DNA of 64,000 nt. Source: Prado023 sp963706885. Its GTDB lineage: Bacteria > Actinomycetota > Actinomycetes > S36-B12 > CAIYMF01. The notes beneath the pieces were generated by a model that saw only the letters and a list, made by a program, of their open reading frames with translations, had not been told where the DNA came from and did no database searches. Positions 8,755-18,037 of this stretch are shown piece by piece. The stretch lies in NCBI GenBank assembly GCA_963706885.1, contig CAVPNX010000031.1:62001-126000 (forward strand), written 5' to 3'. The stretch's first letter is position 1. Each line of letters starts with the position of its first letter. The translations under genes were made by a program, and so were the position numbers.

Positions 8755-8813
8755 CCGACATATCGGTCCGACATATCGCAGCGCTTGACCCAGGCCCGCC
8801 GGGCTGTCACGCT
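8755..8813 (+). promoter_or_regulatory. Promoter with an upstream tandem direct repeat
   Basis: TTGACC at 8785-8790 and CACGCT at 8808-8813 are spaced by 17 bases and form a plausible vegetative promoter for the small gene at 8855. Seven bases upstream of the -35 box lies an exact direct repeat CCGACATATCG (8755-8765 and 8768-8778, 13-base period), a candidate regulator binding site. Confidence 0.45.
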
Positions 8814-8854
8814 TGACGGTGGTCCGGTTCGGACCTGCGATGGCAGGAGTGGCG

Positions 8855-9046
8855 ATGGGCAAGGCGATCTACGGCGTTGTGGGTGGTCCGGATCCGCGGA
8901 CGGCAGCGGAGCTGGCGACCCTGCGGGCGCGGGTCCGTGAGCTCGAGGCCGAGCTGTCGCAGCTGCGGCGCGCCGAGGACGCCGGCTTCGCCGACCATGA
9001 CCTGGACCTGGAGCTGCTGACCGCGCAGGACACCGCCCTCGTCTGA
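8855..9046 (+). CDS. Small conserved actinobacterial coiled-coil protein, 63 aa
   Basis: The product starts MGKAIYGVVGGPDPRTAAEL and continues with a Leu/Glu/Arg heptad region (LRARVRELEAELSQLRR), then an acidic C-terminus. I recall similar short actinobacterial proteins (GKAxYGHVGGPDPR) but not a function for them. The ATG at 8855 was preferred over the one at 8840 because AGGAG lies 7 bases upstream. It precedes smc by 49 bases. Confidence 0.65.
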   Translation: MGKAIYGVVGGPDPRTAAELATLRARVRELEAELSQLRRAEDAGFADHDLDLELLTAQDTALV

Positions 9047-9095
9047 GTGCAGGCCGTTGCCGGGACTGGGGCGCGTGATCGCGTAGGTTTCGTCC

Positions 9096-12000
9096 GTGCA
9101 TCTCAAGAGCCTGAACGTCAAGGGCTTCAAGTCCTTCGCGTCCTCGACCACCCTGGCCTTCGAGCCGGGCGTGACGTGTGTGGTCGGGCCCAACGGATCG
9201 GGCAAGTCCAACGTCGTCGACGCCCTGGCCTGGGTGATGGGCGAGCAGGGCGCGAAGAGCCTGCGCGGCGGCAAGATGGAGGACGTCATCTTCGCCGGGA
9301 CGTCCGGCCGCGCGCCCCTGGGCCGGGCCGAGGTGTCGCTGACCATCGACAACTCCGACGGGGCGCTGCCGATCGACTACTCCGAGGTCACGATCTCCCG
9401 CGTCATGTTCCGCTCCGGGGGGTCGGAGTACTCCATCAACGGCACGGCCTGTCGCCTGCTGGACATCCAGGAGCTGCTCAGCGACTCGGGGATCGGCCGC
9501 GAGATGCACGTGATCGTCGGGCAGGGCCAGCTCGACCAGATCCTGCACGCCACCCCTGAGGAGCGCCGCGGGTTCATCGAGGAGGCGGCCGGGGTCCTCA
9601 AGCACCGCAAGCGCAAGGAGCGCGCGGTCCGCAAGCTCGAGGCGATGCAGGCCAACCTCACGCGCGTCCAGGACCTCACCACCGAGCTGCGCCGCCAGCT
9701 GACCCCCCTGGGCAAGCAGGCCGAGGTCGCGCGGCGGGCCAGCGTGATCCAGACCGACGTCCGCGATGCTGCGCTGCGCCTGCTCGCCGACGACCTGCAC
9801 ACCCTGACCACGCAGTACGAGCAGGAGGTCGCCGACGAGTCCGCGGTCCGCGAGCGCAGGGCACTGGTCGAGGCCGAGCTGGCCAACGCCCAGTCCGCGG
9901 AGGCGATCCGGGAGGCCGCCGCCATGGCCGACGCGCCCGCGCTGGCCGCCGCGCAGGAGACCTGGTTCGCCCTGTCCGGGCTGCGTGAGCGGCTGGCGGG
10001 CACCGTGGGCATGGCATCCGAGCGCGTCCGCAGCCTGGCCCCGGAGCCGGAGGAGGAGCGACGCGGTCGGGCGCCCCAGGAGATGGAGGACGAGGCCCGG
10101 GCGATGCGCGGCCAGGAGGCCGACCTGAACCGGGCCGTGGAGGAGCAGCGTGCGGCGTTGAGCATGGCGGTGTCGGTGCGCACTGCCGCCGAGTCCGCGC
10201 TGGCCACCGCCGAGCAGGAGCTGCGCGCGGCCGTGCGTGCGGCCTCCGACCGACGGGAGGGCGTGGTCCGCCTCCAGGGTCAGGTCAACGCCGCCCGCTC
10301 CCGCGCCGAGGCCCGGGCCAGCGAGATCGAGCGGCTGCGTGGCCAGGTCGTGGCGGCCCGCGAGCGGGCCACCCGTGCCGACCATGAGTTCCGCACCCTT
10401 GAGGCATCCATCGCCGGACTCGATGAGGGGGAGCTCGACCTGGATTCGGGGTTCGAGGCTGCCCAGGCCGTGCTCACCGAGGTCGACGCCACGATCAGCG
10501 ACCTGGCCGAGCGGGAGGCCCAGGCGGAGCGGATGCGGGCCGGGCTGGCCGCGCGGGTCGAGGCCCTGGCGCCGATGGTTGCGGTGGCGGACGCCTCGGG
10601 CGAGCTGGCTGGGGGAGCGGTTCCGGGTGTGTCGGGCACGCTGGCCCCGATGCTGCACGTGGAGTCCGGCTATGAGGCCGCGATCGGTGCGGCACTCGGT
10701 GCGGCTGCCGATGCCGCCCTGGCCGAGGGGTCCGGGTCTGCCCTGGCCGCGCTCACCTGGCTGGCCGCCGAGGGCCGTGGTCGCGCCGCCGTGCTCGTCC
10801 CGGAGCTGGGGGCGGCCGATCCTGCCGACTGGCCGGTGCTGCCGGTCGGGGCGCGGTACGCGATCGAGTGCGTGACGGCCGATGGCCCGGCGGCCCCTGC
10901 CCTGGCCGCCCTGCTGGACCGGGTGGCCGTCGTGGACGGGGACGTGGCGGCGGCCCTGGAGGTCGCGGGATCGGTGCCGGGCGTCCAGGTGGTCACCCGC
11001 GCCGGTGACCTCGTCGGTCGCGGGCTGGTCGTCGGCGGGTCCCAGGCCGCCCCCAGCCGTGTGGAGGTCACCGCCTCCCTGGAGCAGGCACGCGCCGAGC
11101 TCACCACCGCAGTGCACGACGCCGAGCGGCTGCGCTTCGAGCTGGCCGCGCTGCGCACGCGGCGCGAGGAGGCAGCCCGCGCCAGCGACGAGGCGCTCGA
11201 CCGCCTCCACGAGTCCGACGCTCGCATGGCCGCCGTCGCCGAGCAGTTGGGCAACTTGGGCCAGCAGTCGCGCGCTGCCCTGGCCGAGGCTGAGCGGATC
11301 GAGCGGATGCTCACCGCGTCCGAGCAGGCACTCGCTGATGATCGGGCCACCCTGGCCGAGCTGACGGGTCGGATGGAGCGGGCCACCGCCGAGCCGGGGG
11401 AGGACGCCGATCCCTCGCCCGAGGCCCGCGACGAGGCAGGGCTGGCCGCTGAGGCGGCCCGACGGGCCGAGGTGGAGGCGCGTCTCGCGGTGCGCACCAG
11501 CGAGGAGCGCGCCCGCGCCATCGCCGGGCGGGCCGAGCAGCTGGAGCGTGCCGCCGCCCACGAGCGCACGGCCCGCCGTCGTGCCGTGGAGCGCCGGGAG
11601 CGGCGGGCCCGGGCGGCCGCTGTGGCCCAGGCCGTCGCCGAGGGTGGGGCCGTGGTGCTCGCCCGGCTCGACGACTCCGTCGCTGCAGGCCGCTGAGGCG
11701 CGCACGGCCGCCGAGCAGGCGCGGGCTGCCTCCGACGCCGAGCTCACCGAGCTCCGGTCGCGGATCCGCGCGTTGGCGGCCGACCTCGAGGAGCTCACCT
11801 CCTCGGTGCACCGCGACGAGGTGGCCCGCGCCGAGCAGCGGCTGCGCATCGAGAACCTGGCCAACCGCGCGATGAGCGAGTTCGGCCTGGAGACCGAGGC
11901 GCTCATCGCCGACTACGGCCCCGACCAGCTCGTGCCGCCGTCCCTGCGCGCACCCGGTGACGACGTGGACCCGAACGCGCCCGAGCCGGCGCCCTACCCG

Positions 12001-12666
12001 TACGTGCGCGCCGAGCAGGAGCGACGGCTGCGGACCGCCGAGAAGGCGATGGCCCTGCTCGGCAAGGTCAACCCGCTGGCCCTCGAGGAGTTCGCCGCGC
12101 TTGAGGAGCGCCACCGCTTCCTCACCGAGCAGCTCGACGACCTCAAGCGCTCCCGCAAGGACCTGCTCGACCTCATCAACGACGTCGACGCCCGCGTCGA
12201 GGAGGTCTTCACCGCCGCCTACGCGGACGTGGCGGTGCAGTTCGAGCAGGTGTTCGCCAGGCTCTTCCCCGGCGGCGCGGGCCGGCTTGTCCTGACCGAT
12301 CCGGAGAACATGCTCACGACCGGCATCGAGGTCGAGGCCCGGCCCCCGGGCAAGAAGATCAAGCGGCTGTCGCTGCTGTCCGGCGGCGAGCGCTCGCTGA
12401 CCGCCGTGGCGTTCCTCGTCTCGCTGTTCCAGGCCCGGCCGAGCCCGTTCTACGTCCTCGACGAGGTCGAGGCGGCCCTCGACGACGTCAACCTCGGCCG
12501 CCTGCTCGACGTGCTCGAGGAGCTGCGCGAGAACAGCCAGCTCATCGTCATCACGCACCAGAAGCGCACGATGGAGATCGCTGACGCCCTGTACGGCGTG
12601 AGCATGCGCGGCGACGGCGTGACCCACGTGATCAGCCAGCGCATGCGCGAGCGCCAGGCGGGCTGA
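9096..12666 (+). CDS. smc: Chromosome segregation ATPase SMC, with an apparent frameshift
   Basis: SMC is the core ATPase of bacterial condensin. The N-terminal Walker A GPNGSGKS is at residues 31-38, followed by coiled coil, a Gly-rich hinge (about residues 490-660), the second coil, the signature LSGGERSLTA and Walker B YVLDEVEAALDD. The first frame ends at a TGA at 11694-11696, while the C-terminal third continues in the next frame as LQAAEARTAAEQARAA. The whole span is 3571 bases, 1190 codons plus one, so one extra base (or two missing) around 11660-11690 breaks it. A full-length protein would be about 1189 aa, the usual size. The GTG start follows TAGGTT by 6 bases. Sequence error is the likely cause. 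Confidence 0.93.
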
Positions 12667-12675
12667 GCCTCAAGC

Positions 12676-12718
12676 GTGTGTACGGAATCGACCATCGGAT
12701 GGTCGATTCCGTACACAC
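12676..12718. terminator. Perfect 20-bp hairpin after smc
   Basis: GTGTGTACGGAATCGACCAT is followed by a 3-base loop CGG and its exact reverse complement. It starts 9 bases after the smc stop. The length and perfection suggest a terminator without a U-tract, but a palindromic repeat element is also possible. Confidence 0.55.
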
Positions 12719-12858
12719 CATCCCGCCGTCCGGGGGCCCCGACCGGGGACCGAGGCGCTCGGGCGGGTGCAGCGTGGGAGGGGGAGCCCGACGGCTCTGG
12801 GACAATGGTGCAGGTGGGCGGCACAGTCTGGACCCGTCGTCCCCGACTGAGGCGTGAC

Positions 12859-13989
12859 GTGCAAGACGCACTTCCCTACATCCTGATCTCGCTGGCAGTG
12901 GTCCTGCTTGTTGTCGTGGGCGGTGTCGCGCTCGTCCGCAGCCGTCGACGTACCCCGCCGCAGGTGTCCGCGCCGACCACCCCGACCCTCGACGCGGGCG
13001 CCGGCACCCTCGCGCCCCCGGCGCCGACGATCCCCTCCGGGCCGACCGCCCCGGGGCTCGAGGTCCCCGCCCCGACAGCCGGGCGCCTGGTCCGGCTCCG
13101 TGCGCGGCTCGCCCGAAGCCAGAGCGTCCTGGGCAAGGGCCTGCTCGCGCTGCTGTCCAGCGACTCGATCTCCGAGCAGGACTGGGAGGACGTCGAGACC
13201 CTGCTGCTGCAGGCGGACCTCGGCGTCGCCCCCACGACCGAGCTGGTCGAGCGCCTGCGCACCCGCGTCCGGGTTGAGGGCACCGGGGACCCGACCCGCG
13301 TGCGCGCCATGCTCGGCGAGGAGCTCCTGGCCCTCGTCGACCCGACGATGGACCGCACCCTCGCGCAGCGGCGCGAGGGTCACCCGGCGATCATCCTCGT
13401 GGTCGGTGTCAACGGCACCGGGAAGACCACGACCACCGGCAAGCTCGCCCGCGTGCTCATCGCCGACGACCAGCACGTGGTGCTCGGCGCGGCCGACACC
13501 TTCCGCGCTGCTGCGGCCGACCAGCTGCAGTCCTGGGGTGATCGGGTCGGTGCGACTGTCGTGCGCGGGCCGGCCGGTGGTGACCCCGCCTCGGTTGCCT
13601 ACGACGCCGTCCGCGCCGGCATGGAGTCCGAGGCCGACGCGGTGCTCATCGACACCGCCGGCCGGCTGCACACCAAGGTCGGGTTGATGGACGAGCTCGG
13701 CAAGGTCAAGCGGGTGATCGAGAAGCAGGCCCCGGTCGACGAGGTCCTGCTCGTGCTCGACGCCACAACCGGCCAGAACGGACTGACCCAGGCCCGTGTG
13801 TTCAGCGAGGTCGTCGACGTCACCGGGCTGGTGCTGACCAAGCTCGACGGCACCGCCAAGGGCGGCATCGTCGTGGCCGTGCAGCGCGAGCTCGGTGTCC
13901 CGGTCAAGCTCGTCGGCCTCGGCGAGGGCCCTGACGACCTCGCGCCGTTCGTGCCCGAGGACTTCGTCAACGCCCTGCTCGACGCCTGA
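12859..13989 (+). CDS. ftsY: Signal recognition particle receptor FtsY
   Basis: FtsY docks SRP-ribosome complexes at the membrane. The 376-residue form has an N-terminal membrane anchor (ALPYILISLAVVLLVVVGGVALV), an Ala/Pro-rich linker and an NG GTPase domain. G1 is GVNGTGKTT near residue 183, followed by ADTFRAAA, DTAGR (LIDTAGRLH) and TKLDG. The GTG at 12859 follows a GAGG and puts the anchor at the N-terminus. An in-frame GTG at 12814, 7 bases after GACAAT, would add 15 residues and give a leaderless transcript. It follows smc, the usual actinobacterial order, and pairs functionally with Ffh at 23864. Confidence 0.95.
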   Translation: MQDALPYILISLAVVLLVVVGGVALVRSRRRTPPQVSAPTTPTLDAGAGTLAPPAPTIPSGPTAPGLEVPAPTAGRLVRLRARLARSQSVLGKGLLALLSSDSISEQDWEDVETLLLQADLGVAPTTELVERLRTRVRVEGTGDPTRVRAMLGEELLALVDPTMDRTLAQRREGHPAIILVVGVNGTGKTTTTGKLARVLIADDQHVVLGAADTFRAAAADQLQSWGDRVGATVVRGPAGGDPASVAYDAVRAGMESEADAVLIDTAGRLHTKVGLMDELGKVKRVIEKQAPVDEVLLVLDATTGQNGLTQARVFSEVVDVTGLVLTKLDGTAKGGIVVAVQRELGVPVKLVGLGEGPDDLAPFVPEDFVNALLDA

Positions 13990-13992
13990 GCC

Positions 13993-14178
13993 AACCTCGC
14001 GCCCGTTCGCGTCGAACCGCTGCTGGCGAGCGGCTGGGGATGCCGAGTCCAGGCAACCTCGCGCCTGACCACGTCGATCCCACCACCCCCAACCGGGATG
14101 GGTTCGACGGGAGCGGCCGCGAGGTTCTCCGGCCCCAGGTCTCGTGAGGCTCCTATCGACGGAAGCGGGCGCGAGGTT
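13993..14178. repeat. Four-copy compound inverted repeat between convergent genes
   Basis: A 26-base unit, AACCTCGCG-N8-CGTCGA(A/T)CC, occurs forward at 13993-14018 and 14055-14080 and inverted at 14101-14126 and 14153-14178 (the last copy slightly degenerate). Copies 1/4 and 2/3 can pair as nested hairpins. The element fills the 214-base gap between the stops of ftsY and the acyl-CoA dehydrogenase gene, so a bidirectional terminator is the simplest role. Confidence 0.7.
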
Positions 14179-14203
14179 CCGCTGCCCGGGTGCGGGACCC
14201 CGG

Positions 14204-15949
14204 TCAGCGCTGCAGGGCCTGCACCGCGGCCAGGTAGTCCTCGTCGATCGGGAGCTCGCGCAGGTGCCGCTCGGTCAGCAACCTCGCGGCGGCGAACCCG
14301 GGCACGGGCTCCATCGCCGCCAGCATCACCCAGATCGCCATCCGGGTGCCCAAGCGGCGGAACGTGAGGTCGCGGACCGTCGCCGGCGCCTCCAGTTGGG
14401 CGGTCAGCGCGGCCCGGTCGGCTGCCAGCGCGTCGGCGTGCTCCGCGCCGAGGCGCTCGGCCAGCGCATCGAAGAAGCCCTCGTGCACGCCGAGCCGAGC
14501 GCAGTCACGCAGCACCTGGGCCCGCAGGACGTTGTGGCTGCCCTCCCAGTTCTCGTAGACGACGTTGTCGCGCAGCAGTCGCGGCAGGACGCTGAACGTC
14601 TCGATGGCCCCGTTGCCGCCGAGCACCTCGATGCCACGGTTCACCGCATCGTGGGCAAGCACCGATGTCTGCAGCTTGTTGAGGTTGACCGCCACCCGGA
14701 AGAACGCGGCGTCGGTCGGGCTGATCGACCCGTCGTCGGCCTGCTCCTGGAGTCCGGCGAGCATGAGGGTGGAGGCCAGGCACGCCACAGCATCGGCCCG
14801 GATCCACGCCAGGGTCTCGGCGACCAGCGGGAACTCGCCGATGGGCCGCCCGAACGCGGTTCGGTGGGCGGCGTACGTGGAGGCGACCACCCATGCCCGG
14901 CGCGCGTGCGCGGCGCACCCCGCGGAGTTGAAGAGCCGCGAGGTCGTGATCACCAGGTCCATCACGTTGCGGAAGCCCTCGCTGACCGGGCCGAGCGCGG
15001 TCGCCTGGGCGCCGGTGAAGTCGATCTCCCCGCTGGCCATCGAGCGCGTGCCGAGCTTGGTCTTCAGCCGGCGGATCCGGAACCCGTTCGGCGCACCATC
15101 CGTGCCCAGGCGGGGGATCAGGAACAGCCCCAGGCCCTTCGTGCCGGTGCGTGGCTCGTCCACGCGGGCGGTGAGCAGGAAGACATCGGCGTCGGTGTTG
15201 GAGCAGAACCACTTCTCCCCACTGATCGACCACGCCGACCCCGGGCCGCCGTCGTGGTCGCCCACCGGTGTGGCCACCACCGCGTTGGCACCCACGTCCG
15301 AGCCGCCCTGCACCTCGGTGAGGAACTGGGAGGCCGTGAGGTTCGTGTCGAAGTCGGGGTCCAGCAGTCCGGGGAGGAAGGCTGCCTGCTGCTCGGCGGT
15401 GCCGAGGTGCTGCAGGGTGCGGATCGCCCCGGCGTCGCAGGCCAGCGGGCAGTTGTGCCCCGCCTCGCCGGCCTGGGCGGTCAGGTAGAACAGCGACAGG
15501 ATGAAGCGCTGGGGTGCGGGGGCGATCGGGCGCCGTGGCGAGGTGCCGGCCGCCCGGCCGTCGACGCCGACCTCGCCGTAGGCGGCCATCACCCCGGTGG
15601 CGTAGATCGCCCTGCCCGCCTCGTGGTGGCTCGGGTGATGAGCCACGCCGGCGGTGTACCGGCCGATCCCGTCCCAGTCCTCGAGGACGGGGTGGTTGCC
15701 GGGCAGGTCGTTGCGGCGGGCTGCGGCATCAAGGGGACCGGCCACGGCCCGCCCGGCAGCGTGCAGGGCTGGCCGGCGGGCGTTGAGCCCGTGGTGGGCC
15801 ACGAGTGCGGCGAGGTCGGCGTCGTCGGCGAACAGGTCGCTGGGCTGGGCCTCGAGCCACGCGGCCAGGGCGTCCCGGCCGACAGAGGCCGCCGTGGGCG
15901 AGCGGTCATCGAGGGTATGGCTGGTGGGGGACGGGGTCGAGGTGCTCAT
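14204..15949 (-). CDS. AidB-like acyl-CoA dehydrogenase
   Basis: At 581 aa this is longer than ordinary acyl-CoA dehydrogenases and fits the AidB (adaptive-response) branch. It has a long N-terminal region with GLNARRPALHAAGRAV and a HPSHHEAGRAIYATGVMAAYGE segment, then the FAD-binding core (LTEVQGGSDVGANAV, GEKWFCSNTDADVFLL) and a C-terminal helical part with NWEGSHNVLRAQVLRD. AidB proteins bind DNA and FAD and are associated with alkylation damage; true fatty-acyl oxidation is doubtful. The ATG at 15949 lies 6 bases after TACGCT on this strand, so the mRNA may be leaderless. It is divergent from amtB. Confidence 0.88.
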   Translation of the reverse strand: MSTSTPSPTSHTLDDRSPTAASVGRDALAAWLEAQPSDLFADDADLAALVAHHGLNARRPALHAAGRAVAGPLDAAARRNDLPGNHPVLEDWDGIGRYTAGVAHHPSHHEAGRAIYATGVMAAYGEVGVDGRAAGTSPRRPIAPAPQRFILSLFYLTAQAGEAGHNCPLACDAGAIRTLQHLGTAEQQAAFLPGLLDPDFDTNLTASQFLTEVQGGSDVGANAVVATPVGDHDGGPGSAWSISGEKWFCSNTDADVFLLTARVDEPRTGTKGLGLFLIPRLGTDGAPNGFRIRRLKTKLGTRSMASGEIDFTGAQATALGPVSEGFRNVMDLVITTSRLFNSAGCAAHARRAWVVASTYAAHRTAFGRPIGEFPLVAETLAWIRADAVACLASTLMLAGLQEQADDGSISPTDAAFFRVAVNLNKLQTSVLAHDAVNRGIEVLGGNGAIETFSVLPRLLRDNVVYENWEGSHNVLRAQVLRDCARLGVHEGFFDALAERLGAEHADALAADRAALTAQLEAPATVRDLTFRRLGTRMAIWVMLAAMEPVPGFAAARLLTERHLRELPIDEDYLAAVQALQR

Positions 15950-16153
15950 CCGGCCAGCGTAGACCGCGCACGATCATGGCCGTCGCAGCGATTCCGGTCA
16001 GCACGGCGTCGCCGGCCCCTGCGCGCACGTGCCCTTCTCGTGCATCGCCCCAGATGGTGTCTGCTCCGATCTCGTCCCGGCCGAGGTCGAGCTCGGAGCA
16101 TGCGGCCAGACCCTGGCGGCGCCCGCGACAGTCGGGGTGCAGGCAACCTGTTC

Positions 16154-16189
16154 GTAACCTGGGAGCGCCCTTCGTCACGACCCGGAAAC
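16154..16189 (+). promoter_or_regulatory. GlnR-type nitrogen-control box upstream of amtB
   Basis: The sequence reads GTAAC-N6-GCGCC-N4-GTCAC-N6-GAAAC. The second half, GTCAC at 16174-16178 and GAAAC at 16185-16189 with six bases between, is a perfect match to the actinobacterial GlnR half-box (GTnAC-n6-GAAAC). It lies about 87 bases before the amtB ATG, and nitrogen-limitation control of amtB-glnK-glnD by GlnR is expected in this phylum. Confidence 0.7.
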
Positions 16190-16275
16190 ACCCGTGGGTC
16201 AGTCACGCAACACAGTCCGGCGAACCTCTCAACCAAGACCCCGAGCGGGGTCATGGACAACCACGAGAGGGAGTG

Positions 16276-17619
16276 ATGGGCATGCCGGAGATCAATACCG
16301 GCGATACCGCCTGGTTGCTCATGAGCTCAGCACTGGTGCTGCTCATGACACCTGGCCTGGCGTTCTTCTACGGCGGCATGGTTCGCGCGAAGAGCGTCCT
16401 GAACATGATGATGATGTCGTTCATCGCCATCGGCATCGTGAGCATCCTCTGGGTGCTCTTCGGCTACTCGGTGGCCTTCGGTGACACAGGCAACGGCTTC
16501 TGGGGCGGCTTGGGCCAGATCGGCCTCGGCGAGCTGATCGGCCAGACGGCGAGCAACGGCGGGTACTACCCGATCCCGGCGCTGGTCTTCGCGATGTTCC
16601 AGCTGATGTTCGCGATCATCACGGTGGCGCTGATCTCGGGCGCCATCGCCGACCGGACCAAGTTCCTCGGATGGGGCATCTTCGCCGCCATCTGGGTCTC
16701 CCTGGTCTACTTCCCGGTCGCGCACTGGGTGTTCGACTTCGGCAGCACCGAGCTCGGCGGCGATGACGCCGGCTGGCTGGCCAACCTCGGCGTCCTGGAC
16801 TTCGCCGGCGGGACCGCGGTCCACATCAACGCCGGCGCTGCCGGCCTGGCCCTGGCCCTCGTCCTGGGCAAGCGCGTGGGATGGCCCAAGACGCAGATGA
16901 AGCCGCACAGCCTGCCCCTGGTGCTCCTGGGCTCCGGCCTGCTGTACTTCGGCTGGTTCGGGTTCAACGCCGGTTCGGCGCTGGGCGCCAACCAGACGGC
17001 CGCGCTGGCGTTCACCAACACCATGCTGGCAACTGCGGCGGGGATCATCGGCTGGTCGATCACGGAGAAGATCCGCGACGGCCACCCGACCTCACTGGGT
17101 GCCGCGTCGGGAGCCGTCGCCGGCCTCGTGGCGGTCACGCCCGCCTGTGCGTTCATCGTGCCCTACGCGGCCATCGGCCTGGGCCTGGTCGCAGGGATCC
17201 TCTGCGCGCTCGCCGTGGGCCTGAAGTTCCGGTTCCGCATCGACGACTCGCTCGACGTCGTCGGCGTGCACCTCGTCGGTGGGCTCGTCGGATCACTGGC
17301 CCTGGGCTTCATCGCGACCACCAAGTCCGGCTACAGCACGGTGGACGGTCTGTTCTACGGTGGCGGGTTCGACGTGCTGGGCAAGCAGGCGATCGGTTCC
17401 TTCTCGGTCCTCGCCTACTCGTTCCTGATCACGCTGGCCCTGGGCTTCGCCATCAAGAAGACGGTGGGCTTCCGGGTCTCCGCCGATGAGGAGGTCGCCG
17501 GTGTCGACCTGGCCGAGCACGCTGAGACGGCCTACGAACTGGGCTCCTCCGGTGGTGGCGGTCACTTCGCCGGCGTCGGTCAGTCCGCACTGCGCACCAA
17601 GGAGGAGGTGAACGCATGA
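16276..17619 (+). CDS. amtB: Ammonium transporter
   Basis: The 447-residue polytopic membrane protein has the Amt family features: GLAFFYGGMVRAKSVLNMMMMS near the N-terminus, multiple hydrophobic spans, and the twin conserved His regions (AVHINAGAAGL and GVHLVGGLVGS). It conducts ammonium across the membrane. The ATG follows GAGAGGGAG. Its stop overlaps the glnK start by ATGA, the classic amtB-glnK coupling in which the PII protein blocks AmtB when nitrogen is plentiful. A GlnR-type box is upstream. Confidence 0.97.
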   Translation: MGMPEINTGDTAWLLMSSALVLLMTPGLAFFYGGMVRAKSVLNMMMMSFIAIGIVSILWVLFGYSVAFGDTGNGFWGGLGQIGLGELIGQTASNGGYYPIPALVFAMFQLMFAIITVALISGAIADRTKFLGWGIFAAIWVSLVYFPVAHWVFDFGSTELGGDDAGWLANLGVLDFAGGTAVHINAGAAGLALALVLGKRVGWPKTQMKPHSLPLVLLGSGLLYFGWFGFNAGSALGANQTAALAFTNTMLATAAGIIGWSITEKIRDGHPTSLGAASGAVAGLVAVTPACAFIVPYAAIGLGLVAGILCALAVGLKFRFRIDDSLDVVGVHLVGGLVGSLALGFIATTKSGYSTVDGLFYGGGFDVLGKQAIGSFSVLAYSFLITLALGFAIKKTVGFRVSADEEVAGVDLAEHAETAYELGSSGGGGHFAGVGQSALRTKEEVNA

Positions 17620-17954
17620 AGCTCGTCACTGCAATCATCAAGCCGTTCAAGCTCGAGGACGTCAAGAGCGCGCTGGAGGCCTACGGCATCCAGGGGCTGA
17701 CGCTCTCGGAGGCCAGCGGCTACGGCCGCCAGCGGGGGCACACCGAGGTCTACCGCGGTGCGGAGTACACGGTGGACATGGTCCCCAAGGTGCGCATCGA
17801 GATCCTCGTTGAGGACGACGACGCCTCCGCGGTGGTGGACGTGATCACCAAGAGCGCCCAGACGGGCCGGATCGGCGATGGCAAGGTGTGGACGATCCCG
17901 GTCGAGGACGTCGTCCGGGTCCGCACCGGCGAACGCGGTCCCGACGCCCTGTAG
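17616..17954 (+). CDS. glnK: PII nitrogen regulatory protein
   Basis: The 112-residue PII protein starts MKLVTAIIKPFKLEDVK. Its T-loop contains Tyr51 (HTEVYRGAEYTVDMVPK), the residue modified by GlnD, and the C-terminal RTGERGPDAL is the family signature. It senses ATP/ADP and 2-oxoglutarate. Placement between amtB and glnD supports glnK rather than glnB. In actinobacteria such as Streptomyces and Corynebacterium the modification on Tyr51 is adenylylation. Confidence 0.97.
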   Translation: MKLVTAIIKPFKLEDVKSALEAYGIQGLTLSEASGYGRQRGHTEVYRGAEYTVDMVPKVRIEILVEDDDASAVVDVITKSAQTGRIGDGKVWTIPVEDVVRVRTGERGPDAL

Positions 17955-17962
17955 GTGCACAG

Positions 17963-18005
17963 ATGGGACGGTCCGTCGCCCGGCCAGGGCGGCGGACCGT
18001 CCCAT
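17963..18005. terminator. Long hairpin between glnK and glnD
   Basis: ATGGGACGGTCCG (17963-17975) pairs perfectly with CGGACCGTCCCAT (17993-18005). The inner CGCCC/GGGCG can add five pairs. It begins 8 bases after the glnK stop and probably reduces read-through into glnD. Confidence 0.6.
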
Positions 18006-18037
18006 TCCCCCGACCACCACGCCCCAGAGAGGACACC

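Noticed and set aside
14144..16276. A 710-residue plus-strand frame opposite the AidB-like gene
   Set aside because: The opposite strand encodes the full acyl-CoA dehydrogenase with proper motifs, and this frame has no family features.
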